Of a stretch of DNA of 64,000 bases, positions 1 through 8,433 are shown piece by piece (the stretch's first letter is position 1; every line of letters begins with the position of its first letter). The translations under genes were made by a program, and so were the position numbers. The notes under the pieces are model-generated. The model ran no database searches. It saw nothing but the letters and a program-made list of their open reading frames with translations, and was not told where the DNA came from. The DNA lies in contig NZ_JBHTAA010000001.1 in the NCBI RefSeq assembly GCF_042663225.1, positions 1 through 64,000 of the forward strand, in the 5' to 3' direction. Source of the DNA: Haloferax namakaokahaiae (GTDB lineage: Archaea; Halobacteriota; Halobacteria; Halobacteriales; Haloferacaceae).

Positions 1-5
1 ATCAC

Positions 6-42
6 AGCCCAGCAGGCGCGTTCGCGCCCGCTGGGCTTTTTT
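6..42 (+). terminator. Strong intrinsic-type hairpin followed by a T tract
   Basis: Positions 6-20 can pair with 23-37 (14 of 15 pairs, one A-C mismatch at 14/29), giving a GC-rich stem around a very short loop, followed by a run of six T at 37-42. This is the shape of an intrinsic terminator for a plus-strand transcript entering from the left of the window. Archaea usually terminate on U tracts without such a perfect stem, so the hairpin is unusually strong. The gene it serves lies outside the window. Confidence 0.7.
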
Positions 43-327
43 CATTTATAGCGAGTCGGTCTCGACTCGCCACTTCCGGTTCGTCGAGCCAGAGGCGTCG
101 CTCCAACAGACGCATCCGTACCCAAACCGCGTCGGTACACGACGCACCCGCAGTTAGATACCAAATAGACACCGAACGAGACAGCCTCACCTGGTTGTCC
201 GTTCGAAAGTGGTCGAAATCGACAGACGAAAGCCCGATTGAAAACGCGTTGAACGACGTGAAATTCAACGAAAACCGGGGTTACGGTGTTCCCCTTTTAG
301 GCAGATAGCGTGACAAGCGGTGGTTGC

Positions 328-1533
328 ATGCGCGGCAGCAAACACATCACGGCAGTCATGGTCATCGCGTTGCTGGCCGTAGCGATGGTCCCCGCGACCG
401 TCGGCGCGGCAGCCGCCGAACAGTCCCTCACGCTCGGTGTCACGCAGGACACCGAGACAGGGAATGCGACGGTGACCGTGACCCAGAACGATTCGGTCGT
501 CGAGAACGCGACGGTCGAAGTCGAATCGAGCGCGAACTACACGGGTACGGGCACGTATCAGACCGACGCGAACGGAACGGTCGAACTCCCGAACCCCGAG
601 GAGCGCGTGAACGTCACGCTCAACGCGAGCGCTGACAACGCGACGGCGAGCGAGTCGGTCGAACTCGTTCCCCTCGACAAGTCGCTCCGTGTCGCCGTCG
701 AACACGACGACGCCAACGACTCGGTGACCGCGACGGTCCGCCAGTACGGCGAGCCAGTCGAGAACGCAACGGTCGAAGTCACTGGGAGCGATTACGAGAA
801 CGGAACGTTCCAGACGGACGCGAACGGAACGGTCTCGGTCGCCGAACCGGATACCACGACGAACCTCACGTTCCTCGCCACGAGCGGCGACCTGAGCGTG
901 GACCGTACGGTCGAAATCACGGCTGACGAATTCGGCGTCTCCGTCACGCAAGGAGACGATGCGAGTGTCACCGTCTCGGTCACCGAAGACGACGAAGGCG
1001 TCGAGAACGCGACGGTCGTCGTCTCGGGTAACTACACGGACGCGGGCGAGTACCAGACGGACGAGAACGGGACGGTCGAACTCTCGGCACCCCTCCAGAA
1101 CACCACGGTCAACGTGACCGCGACGTACGAAAACGACACGGCCGAAACGACTGCGACGCTCTTGGGTGAGGTCGCAGACGACAGCCCGTTCGGAGAACTC
1201 GTGAGCCGATTCGTCGAGCGCCTCAAGACGATGGACTACGACGGCCCGATGGGACAGGCCGTCTCGGACTTCGTGACCGAGAACAACCCCGGAAACGCTG
1301 ACGAGAAGCGCCCGGACCACGCTGGCCCGAAAGACGACAAAGCCGATAAGCACGAAGACAAAGAGCGAGGCCCACCGGAACACGCGCAGAAGGACAAGGG
1401 AGACGAGAAGGCTGAGAAGACGGACGACGACAGCGACGATTCAGACGAGGCTGAATCGGACGACGATGACGACGATGACGACGACAAGAAGGGCAACTCC
1501 AACGGCAAGCCCGACCACGCGAAGGGCAAGTAA
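328..1533 (+). CDS. Secreted sequon-rich Ig-like repeat protein with acidic tail
   Basis: Predicted exported surface or secreted protein of 401 residues, no known enzyme motif. Residues 1-30 form a signal peptide with a hydrophobic core and an Ala-rich end. Residues about 32-275 contain three repeats of roughly 80 residues, each with a VENATVEV-like strand, a YQTDANGTVEL-like segment and a closing beta strand, like small Ig or carboxypeptidase-regulatory-type domains. I count 19 N-X-S/T sequons in this part, suggesting dense N-glycosylation. The last ~110 residues are charged, with PDHA/PPEHA motifs and a run of Asp. There is no C-terminal membrane anchor or lipobox, so release or weak surface attachment is inferred. 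A GTG at 310 is in frame, but the ATG at 328 begins the signal peptide directly. A TTTTA element at 294-299 may be its TATA box. Function unknown. Confidence 0.82.
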   Translation: MRGSKHITAVMVIALLAVAMVPATVGAAAAEQSLTLGVTQDTETGNATVTVTQNDSVVENATVEVESSANYTGTGTYQTDANGTVELPNPEERVNVTLNASADNATASESVELVPLDKSLRVAVEHDDANDSVTATVRQYGEPVENATVEVTGSDYENGTFQTDANGTVSVAEPDTTTNLTFLATSGDLSVDRTVEITADEFGVSVTQGDDASVTVSVTEDDEGVENATVVVSGNYTDAGEYQTDENGTVELSAPLQNTTVNVTATYENDTAETTATLLGEVADDSPFGELVSRFVERLKTMDYDGPMGQAVSDFVTENNPGNADEKRPDHAGPKDDKADKHEDKERGPPEHAQKDKGDEKAEKTDDDSDDSDEAESDDDDDDDDDKKGNSNGKPDHAKGK

Positions 1534-1616
1534 CGCCCTCGAACGTCGGTGACCAATTAACTCGGACGTGAACACGGCCTACTCCCACCCAACTCGGGGC
1601 AACTGTCGGGCCGTGG

Positions 1617-2027
1617 TTACTTTTCTCGAAGAATCTCTGCGACAGCGACTTCACAGCGCTCGCTGAGTCGTGACGGGTCGATATCGAACCGCTCGACGGC
1701 GAGACGAGCACCTCGGCGGACGAGTTCGTCGTCCACGCGGGCGGGCGCACCCGTCGGATACCACGCGGAGTCGTCGGTCACGCGAACCCCCGACCGCAGC
1801 GAGTCGCGGAGGCGACGATGGGCGAAGAGCGTCGAGAGGAACGCGAGCGACGCGGAGAGGGTGACGTTCCCCTCGAAGGCACTCGATTCCGCGGTAGTTC
1901 GTGCGGTTTCGAGCGCGCCGGCGAGCGCGAGCGAGTCGCGGACGCCTTCGTCGCTGGCGAGTGCCCGCGAGAGCGCGGCCTCCTGCATGGTTCGAACGGC
2001 GGTTTCGGTGTCGAGCGCGTCGGTCAC
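1617..2027 (-). CDS. Conserved-looking small acidic protein, function unknown
   Basis: A 136-residue soluble protein without signal peptide or membrane segment. It is mostly helical by composition, with Ala/Glu/Arg-rich stretches and no recognised motif. It begins with GTG and overlaps the end of the upstream gene by 4 nt (GTGA at 2024-2027), which indicates translational coupling. The pair forms a two-gene operon convergent with the secreted repeat protein on the other strand. I do not recognise the family, and the function cannot be inferred beyond likely cooperation with the coupled neighbour. Confidence 0.65.
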   Translation of the reverse strand: MTDALDTETAVRTMQEAALSRALASDEGVRDSLALAGALETARTTAESSAFEGNVTLSASLAFLSTLFAHRRLRDSLRSGVRVTDDSAWYPTGAPARVDDELVRRGARLAVERFDIDPSRLSERCEVAVAEILREK

Positions 2028-2362
2028 GCGTCGTCGAAGGAGGGTGCGGCGAGCGTGTGGTCAACGACGGTCCCATCGGGGTGGAGCCTCACGCGCCCGA
2101 GAAACACCGTCTCTCCGGTGGGGGCGTTCGCCGCAATCGAGCGCAACACCTGTTGTTGGTCGAGTTGTTCCCACGTGACGCGTTCGACGAGTCGTTGGAA
2201 CGCCTCGGGGTCGGTCCACCCCGAGTCGATGTCGGAGGGGACGTTGACGACGAAGCGCAACTCGGATTCGGTGACGGCGATACCGACACCGAAGGTGTCA
2301 CCCCCGGGGTCGTCGCCGGGAGATGGTGCATCCTCGGCTTCGGAGTCCGCTGAATCAGTCAT
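2024..2362 (-). CDS. Small acidic protein of unknown function, first gene of a coupled pair
   Basis: A 112-residue protein starting at MTDSAD. An in-frame extension to 2449 exists but has poor composition, and the MTDS start has the typical acidic haloarchaeal N-terminus. Residues 1-25 are a disordered Ser/Glu/Asp/Pro/Gly segment. The rest looks like one alpha/beta domain with a VTWEQLDQQQVL helix and a final beta hairpin (VFLGRVRLHPDGTVV). No catalytic motif is seen. It overlaps the next gene by 4 nt. The start lies about 165 nt from the divergent YchF-type GTPase gene, so the two may share a regulatory region. Family not recognised. Confidence 0.65.
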   Translation of the reverse strand: MTDSADSEAEDAPSPGDDPGGDTFGVGIAVTESELRFVVNVPSDIDSGWTDPEAFQRLVERVTWEQLDQQQVLRSIAANAPTGETVFLGRVRLHPDGTVVDHTLAAPSFDDA

Positions 2363-2492
2363 TGTCGAGAGTCGGCGGTAGAGCGACAAAGATGCACCGG
2401 AGGCGTGCGTCACATGCACCGCGAGCGACCGGGTATCGTCGCCACCCAATCGCGCATGGCAATTTCACGCACGGGCGAACTAACGTCGAATC

Positions 2493-2500
2493 GTTATTAG
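2493..2500 (+). promoter_or_regulatory. TATA box of the YchF-type GTPase gene
   Basis: GTTATTAG at 28-35 nt before the ATG at 2528 fits an archaeal TATA box with a very short or absent leader. Confidence 0.5.
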
Positions 2501-2527
2501 CGTTCGAGACACCAGTCGCACCAACGA

Positions 2528-3718
2528 ATGAGTTACAAGATTGGTCTCGTCGGAAAACCGTCCGTCGGGAAATCCAGTTTCTTCAACGCGGCGACGATGA
2601 ACGACGTACCGGAAGGTGCCTACCCCTTTACGACGATCGACCCGTCCATCGGTGAGGCGTACGTCCGCGTCGAGTGCGCGGCCCCCGAGTTCGACGAATC
2701 GTGTACGCCGTCGGTCGGCTACTGCGACGACGGCATGCGCTTCGTCCCGGTCAAACTCGTTGACGTTGCGGGTCTCATCCCCGGTGCACACGAGGGCAAA
2801 GGGCTTGGCAACCAGTTCCTGACCGACCTCAACGAGGCGGACGTGCTCGTTCACGTCGTGGACTTCTCGGGTGAGACGGACATCGAGGGCGAGGCGACGG
2901 AAGGCCACGACCCCCGCGACGACATCGACTTCCTCGAAAACGAACTCGACATGTGGTATCTCGGCATTCTGGAGAAGGGTATCGAGCGCTACCGCTCGGG
3001 TTACCACGGCGAGGAGAAGGACATCGAAGTTGACCTCGCCGAGCAGATGTCGGCGTTCAAGACGAACAAAGACGAAATCAAGCAGATCATCCTCTCGCTC
3101 GACCTCTCGCTCGACCCCGACGAGTGGGAAGACGAGGACAGAGAAGCCCTCGCCCGCGAGATTCGCAAGCGCACGAAGCCGATAATCATCGCGGCGAACA
3201 AGATGGACAAGCCGGTCTCCCAGGAGAACTACGAGGAAATCACTTCGGACCCCGACTACGAACACCTCACGTTCATCCCCGCGAGCGCGCACGCGGAGAA
3301 GGCACTCAAGAACGCACAGGAAGGGGGCGTCCTCGACTACCGCCCCGGCGACGACGACTTCGAAATCGTCGGCGACGTGAGCGACGAACAGGAAGCGGGT
3401 CTCGAACAGATTCGTGACTTTATCGGCGAGTACGGCGGGACGGGCGTCCAGCAAGTCCTCGAATCGGCGCTGTTCGACGTGATGGGTGCAATCGCCATCT
3501 TCCCCGGCAGCGCGAACGGCAAGTCCAGCACGCAGGGCGTCTTCCGCGACTGCTTCATCCTGCCCGAAGATTCGACGACCGAGGACTTCGCGTACCACCT
3601 GCACTCCGATATCGGCGACGGTCTCCTCCACGGCATCGACTGTCACTCGAAGCGCCAAATCGGCGCGGACCACGAACTCAGCCACCGCGACGTGGTCGAA
3701 ATTATCTCAACGAACTGA
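2528..3718 (+). CDS. YchF/Obg-family GTP-binding protein with TGS domain
   Basis: A 396-residue translation-factor-class P-loop NTPase of the archaeal YchF-related Obg family. The G domain shows G1 GKPSVGKS at residues 9-16, the PFTTIDPS switch I segment at 33-40, G3 DVAGLIPG at 79-86 and G4 NKMD at 224-227. The intact NKMD motif favours GTP, whereas bacterial YchF proteins carry NxxE and prefer ATP. A helical insert at about 115-200 precedes the G4 motif, and the C-terminal 75 residues form a TGS domain with the HSDIGDGLLHGID-type end. The family binds ribosomes or tRNA-associated complexes; the precise role in archaea is unclear. It has its own TATA box and stands as a single gene with a short gap to the next one. 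Confidence 0.93.
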   Translation: MSYKIGLVGKPSVGKSSFFNAATMNDVPEGAYPFTTIDPSIGEAYVRVECAAPEFDESCTPSVGYCDDGMRFVPVKLVDVAGLIPGAHEGKGLGNQFLTDLNEADVLVHVVDFSGETDIEGEATEGHDPRDDIDFLENELDMWYLGILEKGIERYRSGYHGEEKDIEVDLAEQMSAFKTNKDEIKQIILSLDLSLDPDEWEDEDREALAREIRKRTKPIIIAANKMDKPVSQENYEEITSDPDYEHLTFIPASAHAEKALKNAQEGGVLDYRPGDDDFEIVGDVSDEQEAGLEQIRDFIGEYGGTGVQQVLESALFDVMGAIAIFPGSANGKSSTQGVFRDCFILPEDSTTEDFAYHLHSDIGDGLLHGIDCHSKRQIGADHELSHRDVVEIISTN

Positions 3719-3744
3719 ATTTCGTGACCGCCAACCGCAACACC

Positions 3745-3753
3745 GTTATACCC
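3745..3753 (+). promoter_or_regulatory. TATA box deciding the start of the next small gene
   Basis: GTTATACCC is centred about 23 nt before ATG 3772, consistent with a leaderless transcript beginning at that ATG. It argues against the longer in-frame start at 3724. Confidence 0.5.
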
Positions 3754-3771
3754 AGCGACGAACCCCCGCGT

Positions 3772-4125
3772 ATGGGTGAGGGTCAGACGGAGACCGAGCC
3801 GCTGTCGCTCGACGTCGAGATTGGTGGTCTCGGTGGCGACGTGACGCTCGCGGATCTCTTTCCGCCGGCGTGGATACAGACGCACTGCGACGCCAACTCG
3901 ATTAGCGAGTTCATCGACAGTAGCGGATTCGAAATCGACGACCAGGAGTCCTTCGAGTCGATACCGGACCACGAGTGGGACCGACACGTCTCGACGTGCT
4001 CCGAGTTCGAAGACTGGGAGGCGATGCTCTCGGCGGGCGTCGAACAGTACGTCATGAACAACCTCGGCCCGAGCGACGCCGAGAGCGACGAACACGCCGA
4101 AGAGTCGGCGGAAGTTCGTGCGTAA
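3772..4125 (+). CDS. Small acidic haloarchaeal protein, function unknown
   Basis: A 117-residue soluble acidic protein. The start MGEGQTE is preferred because a TATA box sits just upstream; the 16 codons before it lie over that box. The N-terminus has a beta-strand-rich segment (LSLDVEIGGLGGDVTLADLFPPAWI). The centre has conserved-looking Cys, His and Trp residues (THCDANS, DHEWDRHVSTCSEFEDW), and the tail is a disordered Glu/Ser/Ala stretch. The middle resembles small haloarchaeal-only proteins of unassigned role. No operon partner: the next gene is on the opposite strand. Confidence 0.7.
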   Translation: MGEGQTETEPLSLDVEIGGLGGDVTLADLFPPAWIQTHCDANSISEFIDSSGFEIDDQESFESIPDHEWDRHVSTCSEFEDWEAMLSAGVEQYVMNNLGPSDAESDEHAEESAEVRA

Positions 4126-4212
4126 TCGACACACAGAACGAGTCTGACCCACCGCGCACCGCGCTGATTCTACGTCTCTTCTACGCCTCTTTGGCACGTT
4201 TCCGGTCGTTCC

Positions 4213-4818
4213 TCACGCGCGATTCGAGGATTCGATTGCCGACCGACCGGCTTCGAGCGCTTCGTCCCACCAGTCGAACGTCCGCGCCTCGGCGACCGAG
4301 AGCGGTTCGTCGGGGTCGTCGGGACGTCCGCCAAGGTCGAGTGCCCACCACTCAACGTCGTGCCACGCGTCGTGTTTGTAGCCGACGGCGTCGAACGTGC
4401 CGACGCGTTCGAAGCCCATCGACTCGTGGAAGGCGATGCTCGCCGGGTTCGGCGTCGTAACTACCGCGTAGGCGACGACGTAGCCCTGCTTTTCGAGTAG
4501 CTCACAGAGTGCAGTGTAGAGACCCCGCGCGATTCCGTGTCGCTGGTGGTCGGGGTGGACGTAGACGGAGGTTTCGACGGCCCACTGGTAGGCCGCTCGC
4601 TTGCGGACTGCGCCGGCGTAGGCGTAGCCTGCAACCTCGCCGTCGCGCTCGCAGACGAGCCACGGGTAGTGCGTCTTCTGCTCGAATTTCTCACGCAAAT
4701 CGTCGAGACTCGGCGGTTCGTAGGCGAAGGTAATCGCGGTTTCCTCGACGAACGGCGTGTAAATCTCGCGGATTGCCGGGAGGTCGGACGCCGTCGCGGC
4801 GCGGAGACGAAGAGTCAT
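4213..4818 (-). CDS. GNAT N-acetyltransferase, phosphinothricin-acetyltransferase type
   Basis: A 201-residue acetyl-CoA-dependent N-acetyltransferase resembling the Pat/Bar/YncA subgroup. The N-terminus LRLRAATASDLPAIREIY is the classic first strand and helix. The acetyl-CoA loop is seen as VHPDHQRHGIARGLY at about residues 92-106, and NPASIAFHESMGFERVG marks the C-terminal motif. Family members acetylate small amines such as phosphinothricin, methionine sulfone or amino-acid derivatives; the real substrate here is unknown. The start at MTLRLRA is chosen over an upstream in-frame ATG at 4845 because it fits the family's N-terminus. It is a single gene 63 nt downstream of the amidohydrolase on the same strand, so co-transcription is possible. 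Confidence 0.85.
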   Translation of the reverse strand: MTLRLRAATASDLPAIREIYTPFVEETAITFAYEPPSLDDLREKFEQKTHYPWLVCERDGEVAGYAYAGAVRKRAAYQWAVETSVYVHPDHQRHGIARGLYTALCELLEKQGYVVAYAVVTTPNPASIAFHESMGFERVGTFDAVGYKHDAWHDVEWWALDLGGRPDDPDEPLSVAEARTFDWWDEALEAGRSAIESSNRA

Positions 4819-4881
4819 ACCGATACTGCGGATTGCGACCCTCAAAATGTCGGCGGTGGCGGCCGGTTTGAACTGTAAAAC

Positions 4882-6204
4882 TCAGTCGGCAATCTCTTCG
4901 AGTGCGACACCGCCGATATCGGCGGCGTACTCGCGGGCCTCGCGTCGAATCCGGTCCGCGTCGGCGCGGACGTGTTCGCCCTCGTCGTAGAGCACCTCGC
5001 CGTCTATCATCGTGAACTCCACGTCGTCGCCGTGGGTCGAAAAGACCAGATGCGAGAGCACGTCGTGGAGGGGTGTCGCCCGCGTAAGGTCGGTCGTGAT
5101 GCCCACGAGGTCGGCTTTCCACCCTGCCGCTAACTTTCCGACGCGGTCGAATCCCGCGGCTTTCGCCCCGTTTCTCGTCGCCATCTCGAAGACGACGCCG
5201 GCGGGCGTACTCGTCGGGTCGAGCGCGGCGACTTTCTGTAAGAGGCTGGCCTGTCGCATCTCGGTGAACGCGTCGAGCGTGTTGTTACACGGCGGGCCGT
5301 CGTTCCCGAGGGCGACGTTGATGCCGCGTTCGAGGTAGTCCACGATTGGCGCGATACCCGAGGCGAGTTTCATGTTCGACGAGGGGCAGTAGGTGACGTG
5401 GGTGCCCGTCTCGGCGAGCACCTCGCGTTCGGACTCGTCGGTGTGGACGCAGTGGGCCAGTACCACGTCGTCGCCGGTGAGACCGACTTCGTCCAACCAG
5501 TGGATGTTGCGCATGCCGGTCTCCTCTTCGACGGTTGCAATCTCGTCGCGGTTCTCACTCGCGTGGGTGTGGATGCGAACGCCGTCGTAGGCGTCGGTCA
5601 ACTCGCGTGCCCCGCGGAGACAGTCCTCGGAACAGGTGACCGCAAAGCGCGGCGTCACGGCGTACTGGATTCGCCCGTCGAACGAGTCGTGATAGTTTCG
5701 AATCAGGCGTTCGGTCTCGGCCAGTGCCTCGTCGGTGTCTTCTTCCAAGTCGTCGGGGGCGTTCGTGTCCATCAGCACCTTCCCGATTCGGCCTCGGATT
5801 CCCATTCTCCCGGCCGCTTCGAACGCCTCGTCGGCGTGCCGGACCGACAGGTGGTCGATGACGGTGGTCGTCCCCGACTCGATGAGTTCGAGGTAGCCCA
5901 ACTCGGCGGCGATACGCATCCCCTCGGCGTCGAGACCGGCCTCCATCGGGAGCACGTGGTCGAACAGCCAATCGAGGAGTTCGGTGTCGTCCGCGATGCC
6001 GCGGCCGAGCGACTGGACGGAGTGAACGTGGCCGCCGACGAGTCCGGGTGCGACGATGTCGAACTCGCGCCGTTCGTGGTCTGCGTACTGCTCGGCGAGG
6101 GTGGATTCCTCGCCGACGGCGACGATGCGGTCCCCTTCGACGACGACTGCCCCCGCTTCGATGATGGTCGTTGCGTCCGCGACGACTGTTCCGACGAGTA
6201 ACAT
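4882..6204 (-). CDS. Amidohydrolase of the MTA/SAH/5'-deoxyadenosine deaminase group
   Basis: A 440-residue metal-dependent deaminase of the amidohydrolase superfamily, probably acting on adenosine-type purine nucleosides from S-adenosylmethionine metabolism. The N-terminal beta sandwich leads to the HVH metal motif at residues 59-61. Further motifs are GTTTVIDH, HTHASEN and VLAHCVHTD, and GNDGPPCNN carries the conserved Asp. Length matches MtaD/DadD-type enzymes (about 430-440). Chlorohydrolase or guanine-deaminase activities are alternatives that sequence alone does not exclude. The start is set at MLLVGTVV; the 40 codons upstream overlap the divergent promoter region. The gene is divergent from the small helix-turn-helix-like gene at 6336. 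Confidence 0.87.
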   Translation of the reverse strand: MLLVGTVVADATTIIEAGAVVVEGDRIVAVGEESTLAEQYADHERREFDIVAPGLVGGHVHSVQSLGRGIADDTELLDWLFDHVLPMEAGLDAEGMRIAAELGYLELIESGTTTVIDHLSVRHADEAFEAAGRMGIRGRIGKVLMDTNAPDDLEEDTDEALAETERLIRNYHDSFDGRIQYAVTPRFAVTCSEDCLRGARELTDAYDGVRIHTHASENRDEIATVEEETGMRNIHWLDEVGLTGDDVVLAHCVHTDESEREVLAETGTHVTYCPSSNMKLASGIAPIVDYLERGINVALGNDGPPCNNTLDAFTEMRQASLLQKVAALDPTSTPAGVVFEMATRNGAKAAGFDRVGKLAAGWKADLVGITTDLTRATPLHDVLSHLVFSTHGDDVEFTMIDGEVLYDEGEHVRADADRIRREAREYAADIGGVALEEIAD

Positions 6205-6335
6205 CCTCGTTCGCGTAGTAGAGCGGGAGGGAAATACTTGAGGTATCGGCCGCCGTCGGGTCGGTAGTGATGTCGTATCAAGCGGAGACGTACAAAGTAT
6301 TATTAGCGGGACATCTGTGGACAACTGTACGATAG

Positions 6336-6587
6336 ATGCAGGGACCGGGGGGAGATGACGTAGATGTCCAGCGTATTTCGCCGAGAGCGTGGCGCCTCCT
6401 CCGAACGGCGGCCGGATACGAGCAGCGCGGCGTCGAGAAAGTCGTAGACGACATCATGCAAGCACACATCTCGATGCTGGAGAACAACACGCGGAGTCTA
6501 TCGAGACAGCGCCTTCAGGGCCTGTACGACCTGTATGCGGCAGAACTGACGGCCGAGCAAATCGACGCTATTCTCCGACATTTCTGA
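6336..6587 (+). CDS. Small helix-turn-helix-like protein, possible DNA-binding regulator
   Basis: An 83-residue protein. After a Gly/Asp-rich start it has an Arg-rich helix (SPRAWRLLRTAAGY). The segment VVDDIMQAHISMLENNTRSL resembles the turn and recognition helix of XRE-type regulators, where a SxLENxxR pattern is typical. It ends in a helix with aromatic residues. The family likeness is by eye and moderate. A TATA-like sequence (AGTATTATTAG) lies about 30-40 nt upstream. It is divergent from the amidohydrolase gene, an arrangement in which a small regulator could act on its neighbour, but nothing proves this. Confidence 0.65.
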   Translation: MQGPGGDDVDVQRISPRAWRLLRTAAGYEQRGVEKVVDDIMQAHISMLENNTRSLSRQRLQGLYDLYAAELTAEQIDAILRHF

Positions 6588-6683
6588 CCCGGCGGCCCGC
6601 TCGAACGGTCGTCGTGACATCGACTCAGACAGTCAAGGTAAACGGACAATGATTAAGTTCCCTACCTATGATACTGGGTCACA

Positions 6684-8243
6684 ATGAGTCGCACGACCGC
6701 CGAATCACACACCCGACGCGTCGTCGTCGCCTTCGCAGCGACCCTTGGGATGTTGGCAATCGTCTTCGCGCCGAACCCGGTCGGTCTCTCACCTCGTGGG
6801 CAGGCGACACTGGCCGTGATGTTCTTCGCGGGGGTGCTGTGGGTCGCACGGGCGCTTCCACTGGCGGTGACCGCACTCACGATTCCGTTGCTGTTGGCGA
6901 CGTTCGGCGTCTACGGCCGGGTTGACCCGGCGCTATCGGGCTTTTCCGACCCGCTCATCTTTCTGTTCATCGCGGGGTTCATGCTGGCGAACGCGCTGCA
7001 AAAGTACAACATCGACCGCCGAATCGCGCTCTGGGTGTTGAGTCTGATGGGGTCGTCGCCGCGGAGACTCATTCTCGCAATCATGCTTGCGACGGCGTTT
7101 CTCTCGATGTGGGTGTCGAACACGGCGACGACGGCGATGATGATGCCCATCGCGCTCGGCATTCTCGCCGAGGTCCTCGGCCGCGAGCAACTCGTCGAGG
7201 AGGGCGGCACCTTTTTTTCGAACATGCAGATTGCGACGCTCCTCGGGACCGCCTACGCCGCCTCCGTGGGAGGGGTTGGAACGCTCATCGGAACGCCCCC
7301 GAACGTCGTCGTCGTCGCGTTTCTCAACCGCCTCCTCGGTTACGAACTCACGTTCGCGGATTGGCTCTTCGTCGGCGTGCCAGTCGTCGTCGTCACGCTC
7401 CCAATCGTCTGGTACGTGCTGACCTACTGGCTCTTCCCGCCGGAGCTAACCGACGTGGAGGACGCACGCGCGAAAGCGGCGGCGTACCTCAGCGAAGAGG
7501 GGTCGCTCGACACGATGGGTAGACGGGTCGCGTACATCTTCGCGGCGACGGCCGTGCTGTGGATTCTCGGCGGGTTCGGTTTCCTGTTCGAGGGACTCTT
7601 CCCACCTGAAGTCTTCACGACGCTCTTCGGCGGAACCGGCACGTCCATCTTCGGCACGGCCGGTCACGCGGGAATCCTGTACTTCGTCCTCGTGGGACTC
7701 TTTGCGATTCCCGCACTGTCGCTGTCGGGGGCGATGGACTGGGACGACTTAGTCGATATCGACTGGGGGACGATACTGCTCTTCGGTGGTGGCATCTCGC
7801 TCGCCGATGCGCTCGCCGACACCGGGGCGACCGAGTGGGTCTCGCAGACGGTCTTCGGGTCGCTCGTCGGTGCGCCAATCGTCCTCGTCGTCGGTGCAGT
7901 CGTGCTGTTCGTCGTGCTCCTCACCGAGATGACCTCGAACACCGCGACGACGACGATCATCACGCCGATTCTCATCGGAATCGGCGGTATCTTCGCGGCC
8001 ACCTTGGGAATCGAAGCGGCCGCCGCGGCGGTGTTTCTCGCCGTTAGCGGCGCAATCGCGGCGTCTTTCGCGTTCGCGCTTCCGGTGGCGACGCCGCCGA
8101 ACGCCATCGTCTTCGGTGGTGGCTACATGGAACAACGGCACATGCTCAGAGCGGGGATGGTTCTCAACGCGCTGATGACGGTCGTCTTGACCGCACTGCT
8201 CGTCGCCCTCTTTTATTTCGTCTGGCCAATGACGCTCTGGTGA
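6684..8243 (+). CDS. SLC13/DASS-family sodium-coupled anion transporter
   Basis: A 519-residue polytopic membrane protein of the divalent anion:sodium symporter family (dicarboxylate, sulfate or similar). The two hallmark repeats are present: SNTATTAMMMP at about residues 150-160 and SNTATTTIITP at about 417-427. Each follows a re-entrant hairpin, consistent with an internal two-fold repeat. Roughly 11-12 hydrophobic helices can be counted. A hydrophilic loop near residues 255-285 (VEDARAKAAAYLSEEGS) splits the two halves, as in the family. The start at 6684 has an AT-rich promoter (ATTAAG near 6652) some 27-30 nt upstream. Exact substrate is not readable; C4-dicarboxylates are a reasonable guess. 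It stands alone between a small regulator-like gene and the ABC operon. Confidence 0.9.
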   Translation: MSRTTAESHTRRVVVAFAATLGMLAIVFAPNPVGLSPRGQATLAVMFFAGVLWVARALPLAVTALTIPLLLATFGVYGRVDPALSGFSDPLIFLFIAGFMLANALQKYNIDRRIALWVLSLMGSSPRRLILAIMLATAFLSMWVSNTATTAMMMPIALGILAEVLGREQLVEEGGTFFSNMQIATLLGTAYAASVGGVGTLIGTPPNVVVVAFLNRLLGYELTFADWLFVGVPVVVVTLPIVWYVLTYWLFPPELTDVEDARAKAAAYLSEEGSLDTMGRRVAYIFAATAVLWILGGFGFLFEGLFPPEVFTTLFGGTGTSIFGTAGHAGILYFVLVGLFAIPALSLSGAMDWDDLVDIDWGTILLFGGGISLADALADTGATEWVSQTVFGSLVGAPIVLVVGAVVLFVVLLTEMTSNTATTTIITPILIGIGGIFAATLGIEAAAAAVFLAVSGAIAASFAFALPVATPPNAIVFGGGYMEQRHMLRAGMVLNALMTVVLTALLVALFYFVWPMTLW

Positions 8244-8372
8244 TCCGAACCCCGGCGGTCCTCGCCGTGGACAGCGTTTCTCTCACCCACCCACTCATTC
8301 ATCCATTCACGTACTTACACCCGTGAGCTATCGGTTCGCGTGACTGTGCGTATCAGTGACAAGATTTAATTG

Positions 8373-8416
8373 GTATCAAATATACGTGAAGGATAGTCTG
8401 CGTGTATCAGATATAC
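8373..8416 (+). promoter_or_regulatory. Doubled operator-like palindrome upstream of the amino-acid ABC operon
   Basis: GTATCAAATATAC occurs at 8373-8385 and GTATCAGATATAC at 8404-8416: the same 13-bp imperfect palindrome twice, 31 bp apart (about three helical turns). The second copy extends to 8-bp perfect arms (GCGTGTAT 8400-8407 with ATACACGC 8413-8420). A TATCA half site lies at 8351-8355. A TATA-like TTTAAT at 8365-8370 directly precedes the first copy, so a bound regulator would cover the transcription start. Repression or substrate-responsive control is inferred; the regulator is not known. Confidence 0.6.
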
Positions 8417-8433
8417 ACGCGACGGAGACAACC

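Noticed and set aside
2..268. 88-codon minus-strand frame at the left edge
   Set aside because: It includes the terminator hairpin and has no domain or start signal; probably non-coding. The space 43-327 shows only a possible promoter.
265..1383. Long open frame opposite the secreted repeat protein
   Set aside because: It is antisense to a gene with a clear signal peptide and repeats; its product is Arg/Val/Asp-biased with no motif, an artefact of high GC codon use.
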